From contig NZ_BCUF01000002.1 of the NCBI RefSeq assembly GCF_001591145.1, positions 124,001 to 188,000 on the forward strand: DNA of 64,000 nucleotides. The letters are read 5' to 3'. The notes under the pieces were generated by a model, which saw nothing but the letters and a program-made list of their open reading frames with translations, did not search any database and had not been told where the DNA came from. A program made the translations under genes and the position numbers. Source of the stretch: Vibrio harveyi NBRC 15634 = ATCC 14126 = KCTC 12724 (GTDB taxonomy: Bacteria > Pseudomonadota > Gammaproteobacteria > Enterobacterales > Vibrionaceae). Positions 28,289-37,849 of this stretch are shown piece by piece. How positions within the stretch are numbered: the stretch's first letter is position 1; each line of letters begins with the position of its first letter.

Positions 28289-29476
28289 ATGTCGATTTCA
28301 AAGCTCGATACTGTTATTCAAAACTATCAGTGGGGGAGTTTATCTTCTATTAACCGTATGTTCGGAATCGCAAATCCCAACGTAGAGCCTCAAGCAGAAA
28401 TGTGGATGGGCGCACACCCGAGTGGTTGCTCTAAGATAAAAGATACAGGAGAGTTGCTCTCTCACGTTATCGGCGAAAATAGGACCGCAATACTAGGTGA
28501 TTACACCAGTGCTCGGTTTGGAGAACTTCCTTTTTTACTTAAAGTTCTTGCCGCAGAGACACCGCTTTCTATTCAAGTTCATCCTAACAATGCAAAGGCC
28601 CAAGCTGGTTATAGAAGAGAGAACGAGCTAGGCATTCCGATTGCTGCTGATACTCGAAATTACAAAGACCCAAATCATAAACCTGAGTTGGTATACGCAC
28701 TCACTTTTTATGAAGCGATGAACGGTTTCAGGCCCATTGAGCAGATCATCGCATTATTTAGGGCTGCACAGCTTTCAGCGCTTGATAAAGAGTTGAAACA
28801 TTTGGAACGCTGCCAAAACGCAGAAGGACTTAAGGCATTCTTTAGTGCTATTTTGTCGTTAAGTGGAGATAAGAAGCAGCAAGCTCTGCGTGAATTGTAT
28901 GTCGCACATGAAGCAACTCAGATAACGGCTCTTAGTCGACAAGCAATACATTACAGTCGGTCATTTAAACAATACTATCCCGATGATGTTGGGTTGTTTG
29001 CGCCATTAATGCTTAATCTTATTGAGCTTGCACCTGGTGATGCGATGTTTCTTCATGCTGAGGTACCACACGCCTATATCCGAGGGACGGCGTTGGAGAT
29101 CATGGCAAATTCGGACAATGTACTAAGAGCTGGTTTAACGTCGAAACACGTCGATATTCCAGAGCTGATTGATAACACAAACTTTGTTCCGACTTCTTCG
29201 GAAAATTTACTTATAACACCACTGTGCAAAGAGAATCGAATAACTTATCCCGTGCCAGTTGATGATTTCAGCTTTGACATTATATCAGTCGATATAGAAG
29301 CCTCTCCCCAATATTTAAGAAGTGCAGAAATCCTCTTTTGCATAGAGGGTGAGGTAACTATTTGGTCGGATAAAGAAAGTATCCAGCTCCGAGTTGGTGA
29401 ATCGATGTTCATTAGTCATGATACCAAGAGTTATCAATATAAAGGAAAGGGGAAATTGGCTCGCGCATATAATTAA
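28289..29476 (+). CDS. manA: Mannose-6-phosphate isomerase (class I, ManA-like)
   Basis: 395 residues from the ATG at 28289, which follows GTGAGG; the GTG at 28277 is part of that ribosome site. Zinc ligands are visible: Gln and His in SIQVHPN, Glu in HKPEL, His in EVPHAYIRG. It interconverts mannose-6-P and fructose-6-P. Its location in an operon with anhydromannitol-type genes suggests a role with mannose-configured sugars; it need not be the only manA of the cell. Confidence 0.9.
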   Translation: MSISKLDTVIQNYQWGSLSSINRMFGIANPNVEPQAEMWMGAHPSGCSKIKDTGELLSHVIGENRTAILGDYTSARFGELPFLLKVLAAETPLSIQVHPNNAKAQAGYRRENELGIPIAADTRNYKDPNHKPELVYALTFYEAMNGFRPIEQIIALFRAAQLSALDKELKHLERCQNAEGLKAFFSAILSLSGDKKQQALRELYVAHEATQITALSRQAIHYSRSFKQYYPDDVGLFAPLMLNLIELAPGDAMFLHAEVPHAYIRGTALEIMANSDNVLRAGLTSKHVDIPELIDNTNFVPTSSENLLITPLCKENRITYPVPVDDFSFDIISVDIEASPQYLRSAEILFCIEGEVTIWSDKESIQLRVGESMFISHDTKSYQYKGKGKLARAYN

Positions 29477-29722
29477 TCAAAAGGCTCCAAGATTTTGTTA
29501 CAAATGATTTAGCCTAAATCCTCACTATAAACACGGCAGAAAATCATGATCGGCTCGCTTGCCGATCATTGATGTAATGAATGCTTCGCTGCAACAATCA
29601 GAATTGTCACTCACAACAAAGATATACGGCTAGACTGCTATAAATTCCGGTTACGGGTTGGTTTTTGAAAATCAACAAGGTTACAATACTCGGATTAAAG
29701 GAAGTTGCGTAGAGCAAGAGCA

Positions 29723-30784
29723 ATGAGCCACATATTAGATAAAATCGACACAGTTTACCCATTCCCACCAAAACCAATCCCATTAAGCCAACAAGAAAAA
29801 GCCGATTACATCGAGCGAATCAAAAAGCTGCTTAAAGAAAAAGACGCGGTACTTATCGCCCACTATTACACTGATCCTGAAATCCAAGCTCTGGCTGAAG
29901 AGACCGGCGGTTTTGTTGGTGATTCGCTAGAAATGGCAAAATTTGGTAACCGTCATCCAGCAAGTACACTGATCATTGGTGGGGTTCGCTTTATGGGTGA
30001 ATCTGCAAAGATCCTGACACCAGAAAAGCGCATTCTAATGCCAACGCTAGAAGCAGAATGTTCACTGGATCTTGGTTGCCCGGCGGACAAGTTTAGCGAG
30101 TTCTGTGACGCTCACCCTGACCACACGGTGGTGGTATACGCAAACACATCTGCGGCAGTAAAAGCACGTGCTGATTGGGTTGTGACTTCTAGTATCGCGC
30201 TTGAAATCGTCGAGCATCTAGACGCAGAAGATAAGCCAATCATCTGGGGGCCGGATCGCCACTTAGGTTCTTACATTGCAAACAAAACTGGTGCAGACAT
30301 GTTGCTATGGCAAGGTGAGTGCGTAGTTCACGACGAGTTTTCTGCAGATGCGCTACGCAAGATGAAGAACGTATACTCGGATGCGGCAATCCTAGTGCAC
30401 CCAGAATCACCTGCAAGTGTTGTAGAGCTAGCCGATGCAGTAGGCTCGACAAGTCAGCTAATCAAAGCAGCGAAAGAGCTGCCTCAAAAGCAAATGATCG
30501 TCGCAACAGACAAAGGCATCTTCTTTAAGATGCAACAGTTAGTGCCTGAAAAAGAACTGATTGAAGCACCGACAGCAGGGGCTGGTGCGACATGTCGCAG
30601 CTGTGCACACTGCCCTTGGATGGCGATGAACGGTCTTAAAGCAATTGAGCAAGCGCTGCGTGAAGGTGGTGAAGAGCACGAAATCTTTGTTGATGAAGCA
30701 CTACGTGTGAAGTCACTGATTCCGCTCAACCGCATGCTAGATTTTGCCGAGCAGTTAAACATGCAAGTCAAAGGCAACGCATAG
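29723..30784 (+). CDS. nadA: Quinolinate synthase NadA
   Basis: 353 residues from ATG 29723 ([18 protein letters not shown] aligns with other NadA N-termini). It condenses iminoaspartate and DHAP to quinolinate for NAD synthesis and carries a [4Fe-4S] cluster. [16 protein letters not shown], the Cys of [10 protein letters not shown] and the C-terminal [14 protein letters not shown] region are present. Stand-alone transcription is suggested by terminators on the right side. Confidence 0.95.
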   Translation: MSHILDKIDTVYPFPPKPIPLSQQEKADYIERIKKLLKEKDAVLIAHYYTDPEIQALAEETGGFVGDSLEMAKFGNRHPASTLIIGGVRFMGESAKILTPEKRILMPTLEAECSLDLGCPADKFSEFCDAHPDHTVVVYANTSAAVKARADWVVTSSIALEIVEHLDAEDKPIIWGPDRHLGSYIANKTGADMLLWQGECVVHDEFSADALRKMKNVYSDAAILVHPESPASVVELADAVGSTSQLIKAAKELPQKQMIVATDKGIFFKMQQLVPEKELIEAPTAGAGATCRSCAHCPWMAMNGLKAIEQALREGGEEHEIFVDEALRVKSLIPLNRMLDFAEQLNMQVKGNA

Positions 30785-30826
30785 TCATTCCGTCTACTTA
30801 GACTGTAGTTTGTTAATATAAATCTC

Positions 30827-30857
30827 AAAAACCAGCCGAATGTGGCTGGTTTTTTTA
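30827..30857 (+). terminator. Terminator after nadA
   Basis: AAAACCAGCC / GGCTGGTTTT stem with a 6-base loop followed by T-run. Confidence 0.88.
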
Positions 30858-30916
30858 TTTCTTACAATCAATAGGTTAGTATTTAGTTATAGCAATCAGA
30901 AAGGAATCGGAAACTT

Positions 30917-31960
30917 ATGGCTGTATGGCTAGTACTGAAAAAGTGGCTAAGCATCCATCTTTTCAAATTAAGCAACCGAAACCTTCTCGTCATTAGTGGC
31001 GCATACATTGCCATCTCGTGGTTATTGTTGGCTCTTGCAGGAGAGCATGCACTGACCGAAAACTTCTCTAACTTTATTTACTACCTCATGGTGACTGCTT
31101 CAACGGTTGGCTATGGTGACTTATCACCCTCAAGTGATATGGGTAAGTGGGTTGTGGTTCTGTTTATTATCCCTGGTGGTTTGAGTTTATTTGCTGCCAT
31201 TTTGGGGCGAGTGGCTGGTGGCGCAATTGACTATTGGCGAGCAGGCATACTGGGTAAACGGAGAGTAAGAGTGGATAACCATATCGTATTATTGGGTTGG
31301 AATGGCGCACGAACCATGCACCTTATCCGCATGTTGCAGCATGAAGAAGAGGGCAAACGCCCAATTGTGTTATGCAGTCGTTCAGACATTGAAAACCCAT
31401 TACCAGGTGAAATTGGTTTTATCAAGGTGAACAGTTACACCGATGCGCAAGAGATGAAAAACGCCAACATCACCGATGCTAACTGTATTATTGTCGATAA
31501 TCTTAGCGATGATATTACTCTCTCTGCCGCCTTGTATTGTGCCTCAGTGAATCCTGATGCACACTTGCTGGCTTATTTTAAAGATGAAGCGCTAGGTCGA
31601 CTGTTGAGTGAGCACTGTCCAAAAGCGGAATGCATTCCAGCCGTTGGCGCGGAGATGCTTGCGAAAGCGGCAGTAGATCCGGGTTCGAGCGCACTTCATC
31701 AGGAGCTACTTGCTTCAACTCGGGGTATGACACAGTACTCGGTGATTTACCCACAAGATCAACCGACAACCAGCGTGGAAAAGATCTTCGGATTTATCAA
31801 GAAGCATCACCAAGCTACGTTGATCGCGTTCGATCTTGGTGACGGGATTGAACTCAACCCAGATTTAAATGCTCAAGTGCCACCAAGCACTAAGCTGTTT
31901 TACATTGCCGACGAGCGAATTGATGACTTCGCTTGGACAGACATGAACAAGGACAAATAA
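30917..31960 (+). CDS. Potassium channel with cytosolic RCK/TrkA-N domain
   Basis: 347 residues: two transmembrane helices flanking a pore with the selectivity filter TVGYGD (about residue 67), then a TrkA-N/RCK Rossmann domain beginning NHIVLLGWNGAR. No voltage sensor. Its stop overlaps the ATG of the following DUF350 gene (TAATG), and two further genes follow closely, so it leads an operon with a glutathionylspermidine-synthase-like enzyme. Confidence 0.9.
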   Translation: MAVWLVLKKWLSIHLFKLSNRNLLVISGAYIAISWLLLALAGEHALTENFSNFIYYLMVTASTVGYGDLSPSSDMGKWVVVLFIIPGGLSLFAAILGRVAGGAIDYWRAGILGKRRVRVDNHIVLLGWNGARTMHLIRMLQHEEEGKRPIVLCSRSDIENPLPGEIGFIKVNSYTDAQEMKNANITDANCIIVDNLSDDITLSAALYCASVNPDAHLLAYFKDEALGRLLSEHCPKAECIPAVGAEMLAKAAVDPGSSALHQELLASTRGMTQYSVIYPQDQPTTSVEKIFGFIKKHHQATLIAFDLGDGIELNPDLNAQVPPSTKLFYIADERIDDFAWTDMNKDK

Positions 31961-32376
31961 TGCATATGATTGCCGACCTGTTGGCAGGTTTTCCCAATTT
32001 TCTTCTCTACTTTTCTGTTTCGATCGTTTTCGTGCTGGCGTTTAAGTTCGTCTACGTCAGATTGACACCTTATGACGAATGGCATCTGATCAAGGAAGAG
32101 AAAAATACCGCTGCGGCAGTTGCGTTAAGTGGTGCTTTTCTTGGTTACTGTCTGGCTATTGCCGGCGCTGCGACTAACTCAGTCAATATTGTGGATTTCA
32201 TGGTATGGGGCGTTGTAGCGATGCTGGCACAGATCATTGCGTTTGGTATTGTACGTTTTATTCTGCTGCCAAAAGTATCGGAGCGTATTGAAAATGATGA
32301 AGTGCCAGCGGGCATTGTTTTAGCGGCTGTCTCTGTGTCTGTCGGTGTGCTTAACGCAGCCTGCATGACATACTAG
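31960..32376 (+). CDS. DUF350 inner-membrane protein (YjfL-like)
   Basis: 138 residues with four predicted transmembrane helices and the two repeated DUF350 halves (VALSGAFLGYCLAIAGA and the LAAVSVSVGVLNAACM region). E. coli YjfL is in the same kind of operon with DUF1190 and an ATP-grasp gene. Function unknown. ATG at 31960 shares its A with the channel stop codon; a second ATG at 31966 is possible. Confidence 0.85.
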   Translation: MHMIADLLAGFPNFLLYFSVSIVFVLAFKFVYVRLTPYDEWHLIKEEKNTAAAVALSGAFLGYCLAIAGAATNSVNIVDFMVWGVVAMLAQIIAFGIVRFILLPKVSERIENDEVPAGIVLAAVSVSVGVLNAACMTY

Positions 32377-32384
32377 GAGGAACG

Positions 32385-32954
32385 ATGAAACGCAGTTCCA
32401 ATGTAAAACGCTCCTCAATGGACAAGAGTTTTAAAATCGGACGAATCATTCCATTCGTTGCTTTTGGTGGGATTTTTTTCCTCGCAACTCAAGAATCAGA
32501 AACGGAAGGCTATATCTACGTCGATGCTGACGAGTGTAAATCTGCCGCGCCTGAATTCAGTGAGCAGTGTGACATCGCCTACCAAGAAGCGATGGCGCGT
32601 GCAGAAGAAAATGCGCCGCGCTACAACAACAAATATGAGTGCGAAAATGACTTTTACGAGGATGATTGTTACTACAGTTCTCGTCATCACTCATATGTCC
32701 CATTTGTTGGTGGTTACTTCTTCAGTCGCGCGGTGAGTGGGCTTAAGGGCTACAACAAAAGTTATTACTCAGAGCCGATGTATCGTTATAAATCGAAGTA
32801 TTACAACGGTGCAGGACAGTTTTACGGCTCTTATCGCAATCAATCCACTAAGGTTGCTACCAGTAACCTAAATAAGCGCGGTGGCGGTACGATTGGTCGT
32901 GCGATGTCTCGTGGTGGCTTTGGTAAAGCTGTGTCAGTCAGCCGCGGTGGTTAA
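32385..32954 (+). CDS. DUF1190 protein (YgiB/YjfM-like)
   Basis: 189 residues. One hydrophobic segment (about 20-36), then an extracytoplasmic Tyr/Ser/Gly-rich domain with several Cys (ECKSAAPEFSEQC, CENDFYEDDC) that could pair as disulfides. DUF1190 proteins are always found beside the ATP-grasp gene that follows. Role unknown. AGGAGGAACG ribosome site. Confidence 0.85.
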   Translation: MKRSSNVKRSSMDKSFKIGRIIPFVAFGGIFFLATQESETEGYIYVDADECKSAAPEFSEQCDIAYQEAMARAEENAPRYNNKYECENDFYEDDCYYSSRHHSYVPFVGGYFFSRAVSGLKGYNKSYYSEPMYRYKSKYYNGAGQFYGSYRNQSTKVATSNLNKRGGGTIGRAMSRGGFGKAVSVSRGG

Positions 32955-32959
32955 CTGAA

Positions 32960-34126
32960 ATGTTTCGACGAGAAATACAAGAAAGAGAAAACTGGCGTGA
33001 ATTGGCACGCCAGTTTGGTTTTGGCTTCCATTCTATGTACGACCAACCGTATTGGGATGAGAGTGCTTACTATCAATTTACCCTTGAGCAGATAGAGAAA
33101 GACATTGAAGACCCAACGGAAGAGCTTCATCAAATGTGTCTTGAAATCGTCGATCAGGTTGTACGAAGTGAGCAGTTACTGACACAGTGTGCGATTCCCG
33201 AAGCAATGTGGTCACAAGTCGCTTCCTCTTGGCAACGAAGAGAGCCTTCTCTCTATTCGAGGATGGACTTTGCTTACAACGGCTCCTCTCCTGCAAAGTT
33301 ATTAGAAAACAACGCAGACACACCAACGTCATTGTTTGAGACTGGCTTTTGGCAGTGGGTGTGGTTAGAGGATGTTGTCAATAAAGGTCGCATTCACCAA
33401 AGTGCGGATCAGTTTAATATTCTGCAAGACTTTCTGATTCAACGCTTTGCCGATATTGCCAAATTGCAGCCGGGTCAAACGCTGCATTTTAGTTGTTGCA
33501 AATACACCGAAGAAGATAAAGGCACAGTGCAATACCTCGAAGACTGTGCGCGAGAAGCTGGGTTAGCAACCGCCTTTGTTTTTGTCGAAGATATTGGCGT
33601 GACGCAAGATGGGCAATTTGTGGATTCCGATGGCAGAGCGATTCGCTGGATGTTCAAACTCTACCCTTGGGAGTTCATGTTCGAAGAGGAATACAGCCAG
33701 TACTTGGCAACTGCGAGTGTGAATTGGTTAGAGCCGATGTGGAAATCGATTCTGTCTAATAAAGCGTTGTTACCCTTGCTTTGGGAGAGGTTTCCAAATC
33801 ATCCGAATCTTTTGCCCGCGTATTTTGCCAATGATCCAAAAGCGGCTAGCTTAAAAGACTATGTCATTAAACCTCTGTTTTCTCGCGAAGGTGCCAACAT
33901 TGAGATTGTCAAAAATGGTCAGCGATTGGTGAAAACACCGGGTCCGTATGAATCGAGCCAAAACATCATTCAACAATATCATCCGCTACCTAAGTTTGGC
34001 TCAAGCCATACGTTGATTGGCAGTTGGTTAGTGAATGATAAAGCAGCCGGGATCTCCATTCGAGAAGACAGCAGTTTAGTTACCCAAGATATGGCGCGAT
34101 ATATCCCTCATGTTATTCTAGATTGA
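32960..34126 (+). CDS. Glutathionylspermidine synthase-like ATP-grasp protein (YjfC/YgiC)
   Basis: 388 residues, the length of E. coli YjfC/YgiC. It corresponds to the synthetase half of Gsp synthetase only; no amidase domain. Ligand regions LYSRMDFAYNG and KLLENNADTPTSLFE near the middle, and IKPLFSREGANIEIV near the C-terminus, are conserved. Activity of the stand-alone forms is not proven to be glutathionylspermidine synthesis. Six bases after the DUF1190 gene. Confidence 0.88.
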   Translation: MFRREIQERENWRELARQFGFGFHSMYDQPYWDESAYYQFTLEQIEKDIEDPTEELHQMCLEIVDQVVRSEQLLTQCAIPEAMWSQVASSWQRREPSLYSRMDFAYNGSSPAKLLENNADTPTSLFETGFWQWVWLEDVVNKGRIHQSADQFNILQDFLIQRFADIAKLQPGQTLHFSCCKYTEEDKGTVQYLEDCAREAGLATAFVFVEDIGVTQDGQFVDSDGRAIRWMFKLYPWEFMFEEEYSQYLATASVNWLEPMWKSILSNKALLPLLWERFPNHPNLLPAYFANDPKAASLKDYVIKPLFSREGANIEIVKNGQRLVKTPGPYESSQNIIQQYHPLPKFGSSHTLIGSWLVNDKAAGISIREDSSLVTQDMARYIPHVILD

Positions 34127-34128
34127 TC

Positions 34129-34158
34129 AAAAAAGCTCTCCGGATTGGAGAGCTTTTT
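34129..34158. terminator. Bidirectional terminator
   Basis: AAAAAAGCTCTCC / GGAGAGCTTTTT hairpin between convergent genes ending at 34126 and 34193; A- and T-runs on each side serve both strands. Confidence 0.88.
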
Positions 34159-34192
34159 CATTCTGTCTTATGTCTCTCACAGGGTGGTGAGT

Positions 34193-34762
34193 TTATTCTT
34201 GCTCAGCTAGCATTACGCCACGTTGAGTCAGCCCGCAAAGCATCATCGGCATTGCGTTGAAGATCTCTTCAAACTGCTCTAGACCTTCCATACCTTGCTC
34301 TGCAAGTGTCGTGATTGTCGTTTCTGGATCGTAAAGCATAGTTAGAGAAAGCAGTACGCCACCAAGCAATGCACTGTCTTCACTGTCATCAGGCATCAAC
34401 GTTTCCCAATCGTCACGAGACAATTGCCAGCCTTGAAGCACACCTTCACAGAAATCACGCGTGTTTGCAGATACGATATCTTGATCATCCAGCTCGCATC
34501 CTTCAGGCCAAAGCCATGCACCTTCCAGAAGCGCTGGGCGTGTTTGGTTCCACATTTGAATGATCTCATCGATGTACTGTTCCAGTTGCTCACCATCAGA
34601 GAAAGGTGCTGTTTCTTCACCGCCCCATAGGAATGGTAGCCACTCTTGAGGATTCAACACGTTTGGCGCACATGCCATAGACGTAACAAAGCCTTGAGTT
34701 TTCGCTAGGTTTAGTAGTTTTCCATCAAGTTCTGGAAGAGAAAGGATGTCTTGTAGTTTCAA
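34193..34762 (-). CDS. UPF0149/YecA-family protein
   Basis: 189 residues, acidic. Matches the UPF0149 family (YgfB/YecA N-terminal type) in FVTSMACAPNVLNPQEWLPFLWGG and DFCEGVLQGW; it lacks the SEC-C metal-binding tail of YecA. Function unknown. Monocistronic, divergent from the sensor kinase. Confidence 0.82.
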   Translation of the reverse strand: MKLQDILSLPELDGKLLNLAKTQGFVTSMACAPNVLNPQEWLPFLWGGEETAPFSDGEQLEQYIDEIIQMWNQTRPALLEGAWLWPEGCELDDQDIVSANTRDFCEGVLQGWQLSRDDWETLMPDDSEDSALLGGVLLSLTMLYDPETTITTLAEQGMEGLEQFEEIFNAMPMMLCGLTQRGVMLAEQE

Positions 34763-34856
34763 AATAGAATACCATTTGTTAATGGGCTGGTTGGTTGGCT
34801 AATCTTACCAATCAATCAGTGATAAATCGATATTAGGGAATGATTCGTCTACATCT

Positions 34857-37277
34857 ATGGAAATTCGTTCGTCACTCAGAAACAAAAGCATTCTCGCCCT
34901 GACACTTTATTTGTGTTTCTTCATCGCGACCATTGGTTCTGTTGTTTACCTTGTTGTTGAGCCACCAGTGCGTGAAAAGCTTGAGCGTAATTTGGATTTG
35001 CGAACTCAATTGCTCGCCTCACAGATTGAAGGACCGCTAACCAGTTCCGTTGGTTTGCTCAATAGCCTTGTAGGGTTAGGGCAGACGCCAACACCAAGTA
35101 TTTCACTTCAAGATACGATTCCCCAGTTACTCGCGGTGAGCGACGACATCATCGTCAGTGGCGGATTATGGCCAAAACCAACATTGGAAGATGAACGTTG
35201 GCAATATACAAGCTTATTCTTCAATAAGAATGACAACGGCAGCTTGGATCAAATCCATTCCTACAATAATCCAGAGTCTGGTGGTTACGATAACGAACCT
35301 TGGTACCAGTCTGTTGCAAACAAACCTGCAGGGGCAGTGAGTTGGTCTGGCGTGTATATCGATACCTTCACGCAAGTTCAGATGATCACGGCTTCAGCTC
35401 CTTACTACAAAGAGGGTGTTTTTGCCGGAGTGGCAACCGTAGACTTGTCTTTGGAAGCGTTATTCCAGTTCATTCGTGAACATACAAATCAATACTCATT
35501 AGGTGTTGTGATTCGTGATGCCGATGACCAAGTTGTGATTGAGCACAACTTTCAGCTTACTAAGAACATATACATCAGCCAGCTCGGGTTTGGTGGCTTT
35601 AATTGGCGCATGGATGTGGTGAATGCCAAGGTCAAAGTATCGGATCAAGTCTTTAATCAAGTAATGAGCGTTGAGACTGGTGTTATCCCATTTCTACTGC
35701 TCTGCGTGTTGGTGGGTTACTACCTATTAAACCGATACATTGTAGAACCGATTGTTCGAATTGCTAAGAAAGTGGATGACTCCAAAACGGGCGGCATTAT
35801 CGATATCGCCTATGAGAGTGAAGATGAAATCGGGCACTTAATCACCAAGTTCAATGAAAAGACGGTTTACCTTGAGCGTGAACGGGTTAAGGCGCAGGCA
35901 TCTACAAACGCAAAAACAGCCTTCTTAGCAACCTTGTCTCATGAAATCCGAACGCCGATGAATGGGGTGTTGGGAACCGCACAAATACTGCTGAAAACTC
36001 ATCTAACTGACGAACAAAGAAAGCACTTAAATACCTTGTATGATTCTGGCGATCACATGATGACGCTACTGAATGAAATTCTCGATTACTCGAAAATTGA
36101 GCAAGGACACATTGAGCTCGACAACACGCCTTTCCCAATCGAATCGATTCTCGGTAGTATCAACAGTGTGTATCACACTTTATGTGCCGAAAAGGGGCTG
36201 CAATTTAGAGTTATTTCTAATGTTACATTTGGACGTTGGTACAACAATGACAAAGCACGCCTGCGCCAGGTGTTATTTAACCTCCTCAATAACGCAGTGA
36301 AGTTCACGGATCGTGGCTTTGTTGAAGTCGAACTGACCGAGCATGTGAAAGATGGCATAACCAAACTAACCATTAGTGTAAAAGACACAGGGATTGGTAT
36401 CAGCCCTGATGCGCAGAAACGCATTTTCCGACCATTCGAACAAGCCGAATCGTCGACAACACGTCGATATGGCGGCACGGGTCTTGGGTTGGCGATAGTG
36501 AAGCAGATTTCAGAGCATATGGGCGGGAGTATTACTGTTCAAAGCCAAGAGTGTATTGGCACCAAGTTTATTGTCGAACTTGAGCTCAACCCTTGTGAGG
36601 CTGGGGTGTTAGAAGCATCTAATACACATAAACTTGATTGCCAAGGCTTACGTGCGCTTATCGTGGAAGACAACCGTACGAACACCATCATTATGGAGAC
36701 CTTCTTGCGCTCTAAAGGGTTTGTATGCGTTTGTGTCGAGAATGGGCAGCAAGCAGTAGAGCAGGTGTCGAAGCATGAATTTGATTTGGTGTTGATGGAT
36801 AACCACATGCCAGTACTTGATGGCGTAGGAGCGATTGCTGTTATTCGCTCTATGGATGCACCAGCTCGCTCGGTTTTGATCTTCGGCTGTACTGCAGACG
36901 TCTTCAAAGAAACGCAGGAGCGTATGTTAGATGTCGGAGCAAACCATATCATCGCTAAACCGATTGTTGAATCAGAACTCGATGATGCTTTGTATCGTCA
37001 TGCGTCGATACTTTATCAATACCAAGACAAGCAAAGCGGAGAACAACCTAAACCTCAAAACGCCGAGGCATTGTTGCTGAACTTCTATATGGCATTAGAT
37101 GATGGAAACTTGGAACAAGCAATGACGACACTTTCTCACATTTTCGAAAGTGCCAAACCAAATGTCTCTGATGAACTGAATAAAGTGATCCAACGCATCG
37201 AAGACTATTTGAGTAAAGCGCTTACCCCTGAGCAAGAGGACATCGACCAACTGACGGTATTGTTAGCAGAACACTAA
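34857..37277 (+). CDS. Hybrid sensor histidine kinase with dCache sensor and receiver
   Basis: 806 residues. A transmembrane helix (about 12-34), a periplasmic Cache-type sensor (WYQSV and SGVYIDTFTQVQMITASAPYY are typical of dCache), a second transmembrane helix near 280-300, then HAMP, HisKA with phospho-His in ATLSHEIRTPMNG (about 361), HATPase with N, G1 and G2 boxes (TGLGLAI), and a receiver with LVLMDNHMP carrying the phospho-Asp (about 648). The last ~90 residues are helical but lack an evident HPt His. Ligand and partner regulator are unknown. Confidence 0.9.
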   Translation: MEIRSSLRNKSILALTLYLCFFIATIGSVVYLVVEPPVREKLERNLDLRTQLLASQIEGPLTSSVGLLNSLVGLGQTPTPSISLQDTIPQLLAVSDDIIVSGGLWPKPTLEDERWQYTSLFFNKNDNGSLDQIHSYNNPESGGYDNEPWYQSVANKPAGAVSWSGVYIDTFTQVQMITASAPYYKEGVFAGVATVDLSLEALFQFIREHTNQYSLGVVIRDADDQVVIEHNFQLTKNIYISQLGFGGFNWRMDVVNAKVKVSDQVFNQVMSVETGVIPFLLLCVLVGYYLLNRYIVEPIVRIAKKVDDSKTGGIIDIAYESEDEIGHLITKFNEKTVYLERERVKAQASTNAKTAFLATLSHEIRTPMNGVLGTAQILLKTHLTDEQRKHLNTLYDSGDHMMTLLNEILDYSKIEQGHIELDNTPFPIESILGSINSVYHTLCAEKGLQFRVISNVTFGRWYNNDKARLRQVLFNLLNNAVKFTDRGFVEVELTEHVKDGITKLTISVKDTGIGISPDAQKRIFRPFEQAESSTTRRYGGTGLGLAIVKQISEHMGGSITVQSQECIGTKFIVELELNPCEAGVLEASNTHKLDCQGLRALIVEDNRTNTIIMETFLRSKGFVCVCVENGQQAVEQVSKHEFDLVLMDNHMPVLDGVGAIAVIRSMDAPARSVLIFGCTADVFKETQERMLDVGANHIIAKPIVESELDDALYRHASILYQYQDKQSGEQPKPQNAEALLLNFYMALDDGNLEQAMTTLSHIFESAKPNVSDELNKVIQRIEDYLSKALTPEQEDIDQLTVLLAEH

Positions 37278-37320
37278 CTCCGTGCATTCACTAAGTAGTG
37301 TAGGGTACTTCCTACATTAC

Positions 37321-37462
37321 TTATACCCAAGTGATTTCAAGATGCAGGACTCAGAGCGTTGTCATTTCTTGATTTAGAGTAACTAGATCTTTAAATCGCC
37401 GCTGCGCCTACAAACCAAGTCATCCTTGCTGAACCTAGCATCTCGATGTTACTTGGGTATAA
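37321..37462. repeat. MITE-like palindromic repeat element, copy 1
   Basis: About 142 bp bounded by imperfect terminal inverted repeats of about 28 bp: TTATACCCAAGTGA (37321-37334) and its complement at 37449-37462, extending through TTTCAAGATGCAGG and CCTAGCATCTCGATG. No coding capacity. The right half (CCAAGTCATCCTTGCTGAACC) recurs almost unchanged in copy 2 at 53828-53850. Confidence 0.7.
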
Positions 37463-37849
37463 CCTCCATCTTCACTTCCCATTCTATAAACTTCGTGTTT
37501 ACTCTGAATTTGCTTGATCCAATAGCATAAGACGATCTTTTTGAAATTCATTTGCCAGATATTTCTCTAGTTTTCTGTGTTTTTTCGCGAGCTAACTGGC
37601 TTAAAAGTAAATAAATTACGTTTTAAAACTCCATTTTGAAGTGTTTTATGGGGCTTTTTACTGATTTTGGTGAAAGCTGCTACTTTTGCTTTGAAAGTTA
37701 GTTATTAATTTACAACTCATATTTTAAAACGGAATCATAAACTGAAAATAATGTGATTTAATAGTGCCATTAACTGCTATGTGGTTTTAAATGCAGTAAA
37801 TGATTTTATAGATGTCGTTTTTATTAGTATTTGATTTTAGAGGTTGTAA
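37463..37849. other. A+T-rich non-coding region upstream of alaE
   Basis: No open frame with coding character. The sequence is rich in T and A tracts with two TTTTAAAAC palindromes (around 37620 and 37723). It presumably contains the alaE promoter; no confident -35/-10 pair assigned. Confidence 0.5.

Noticed and set aside
35902..36952. Antisense frames within the hybrid kinase
   Set aside because: Shadows of the histidine-kinase reading frame; the forward frame has complete motifs.
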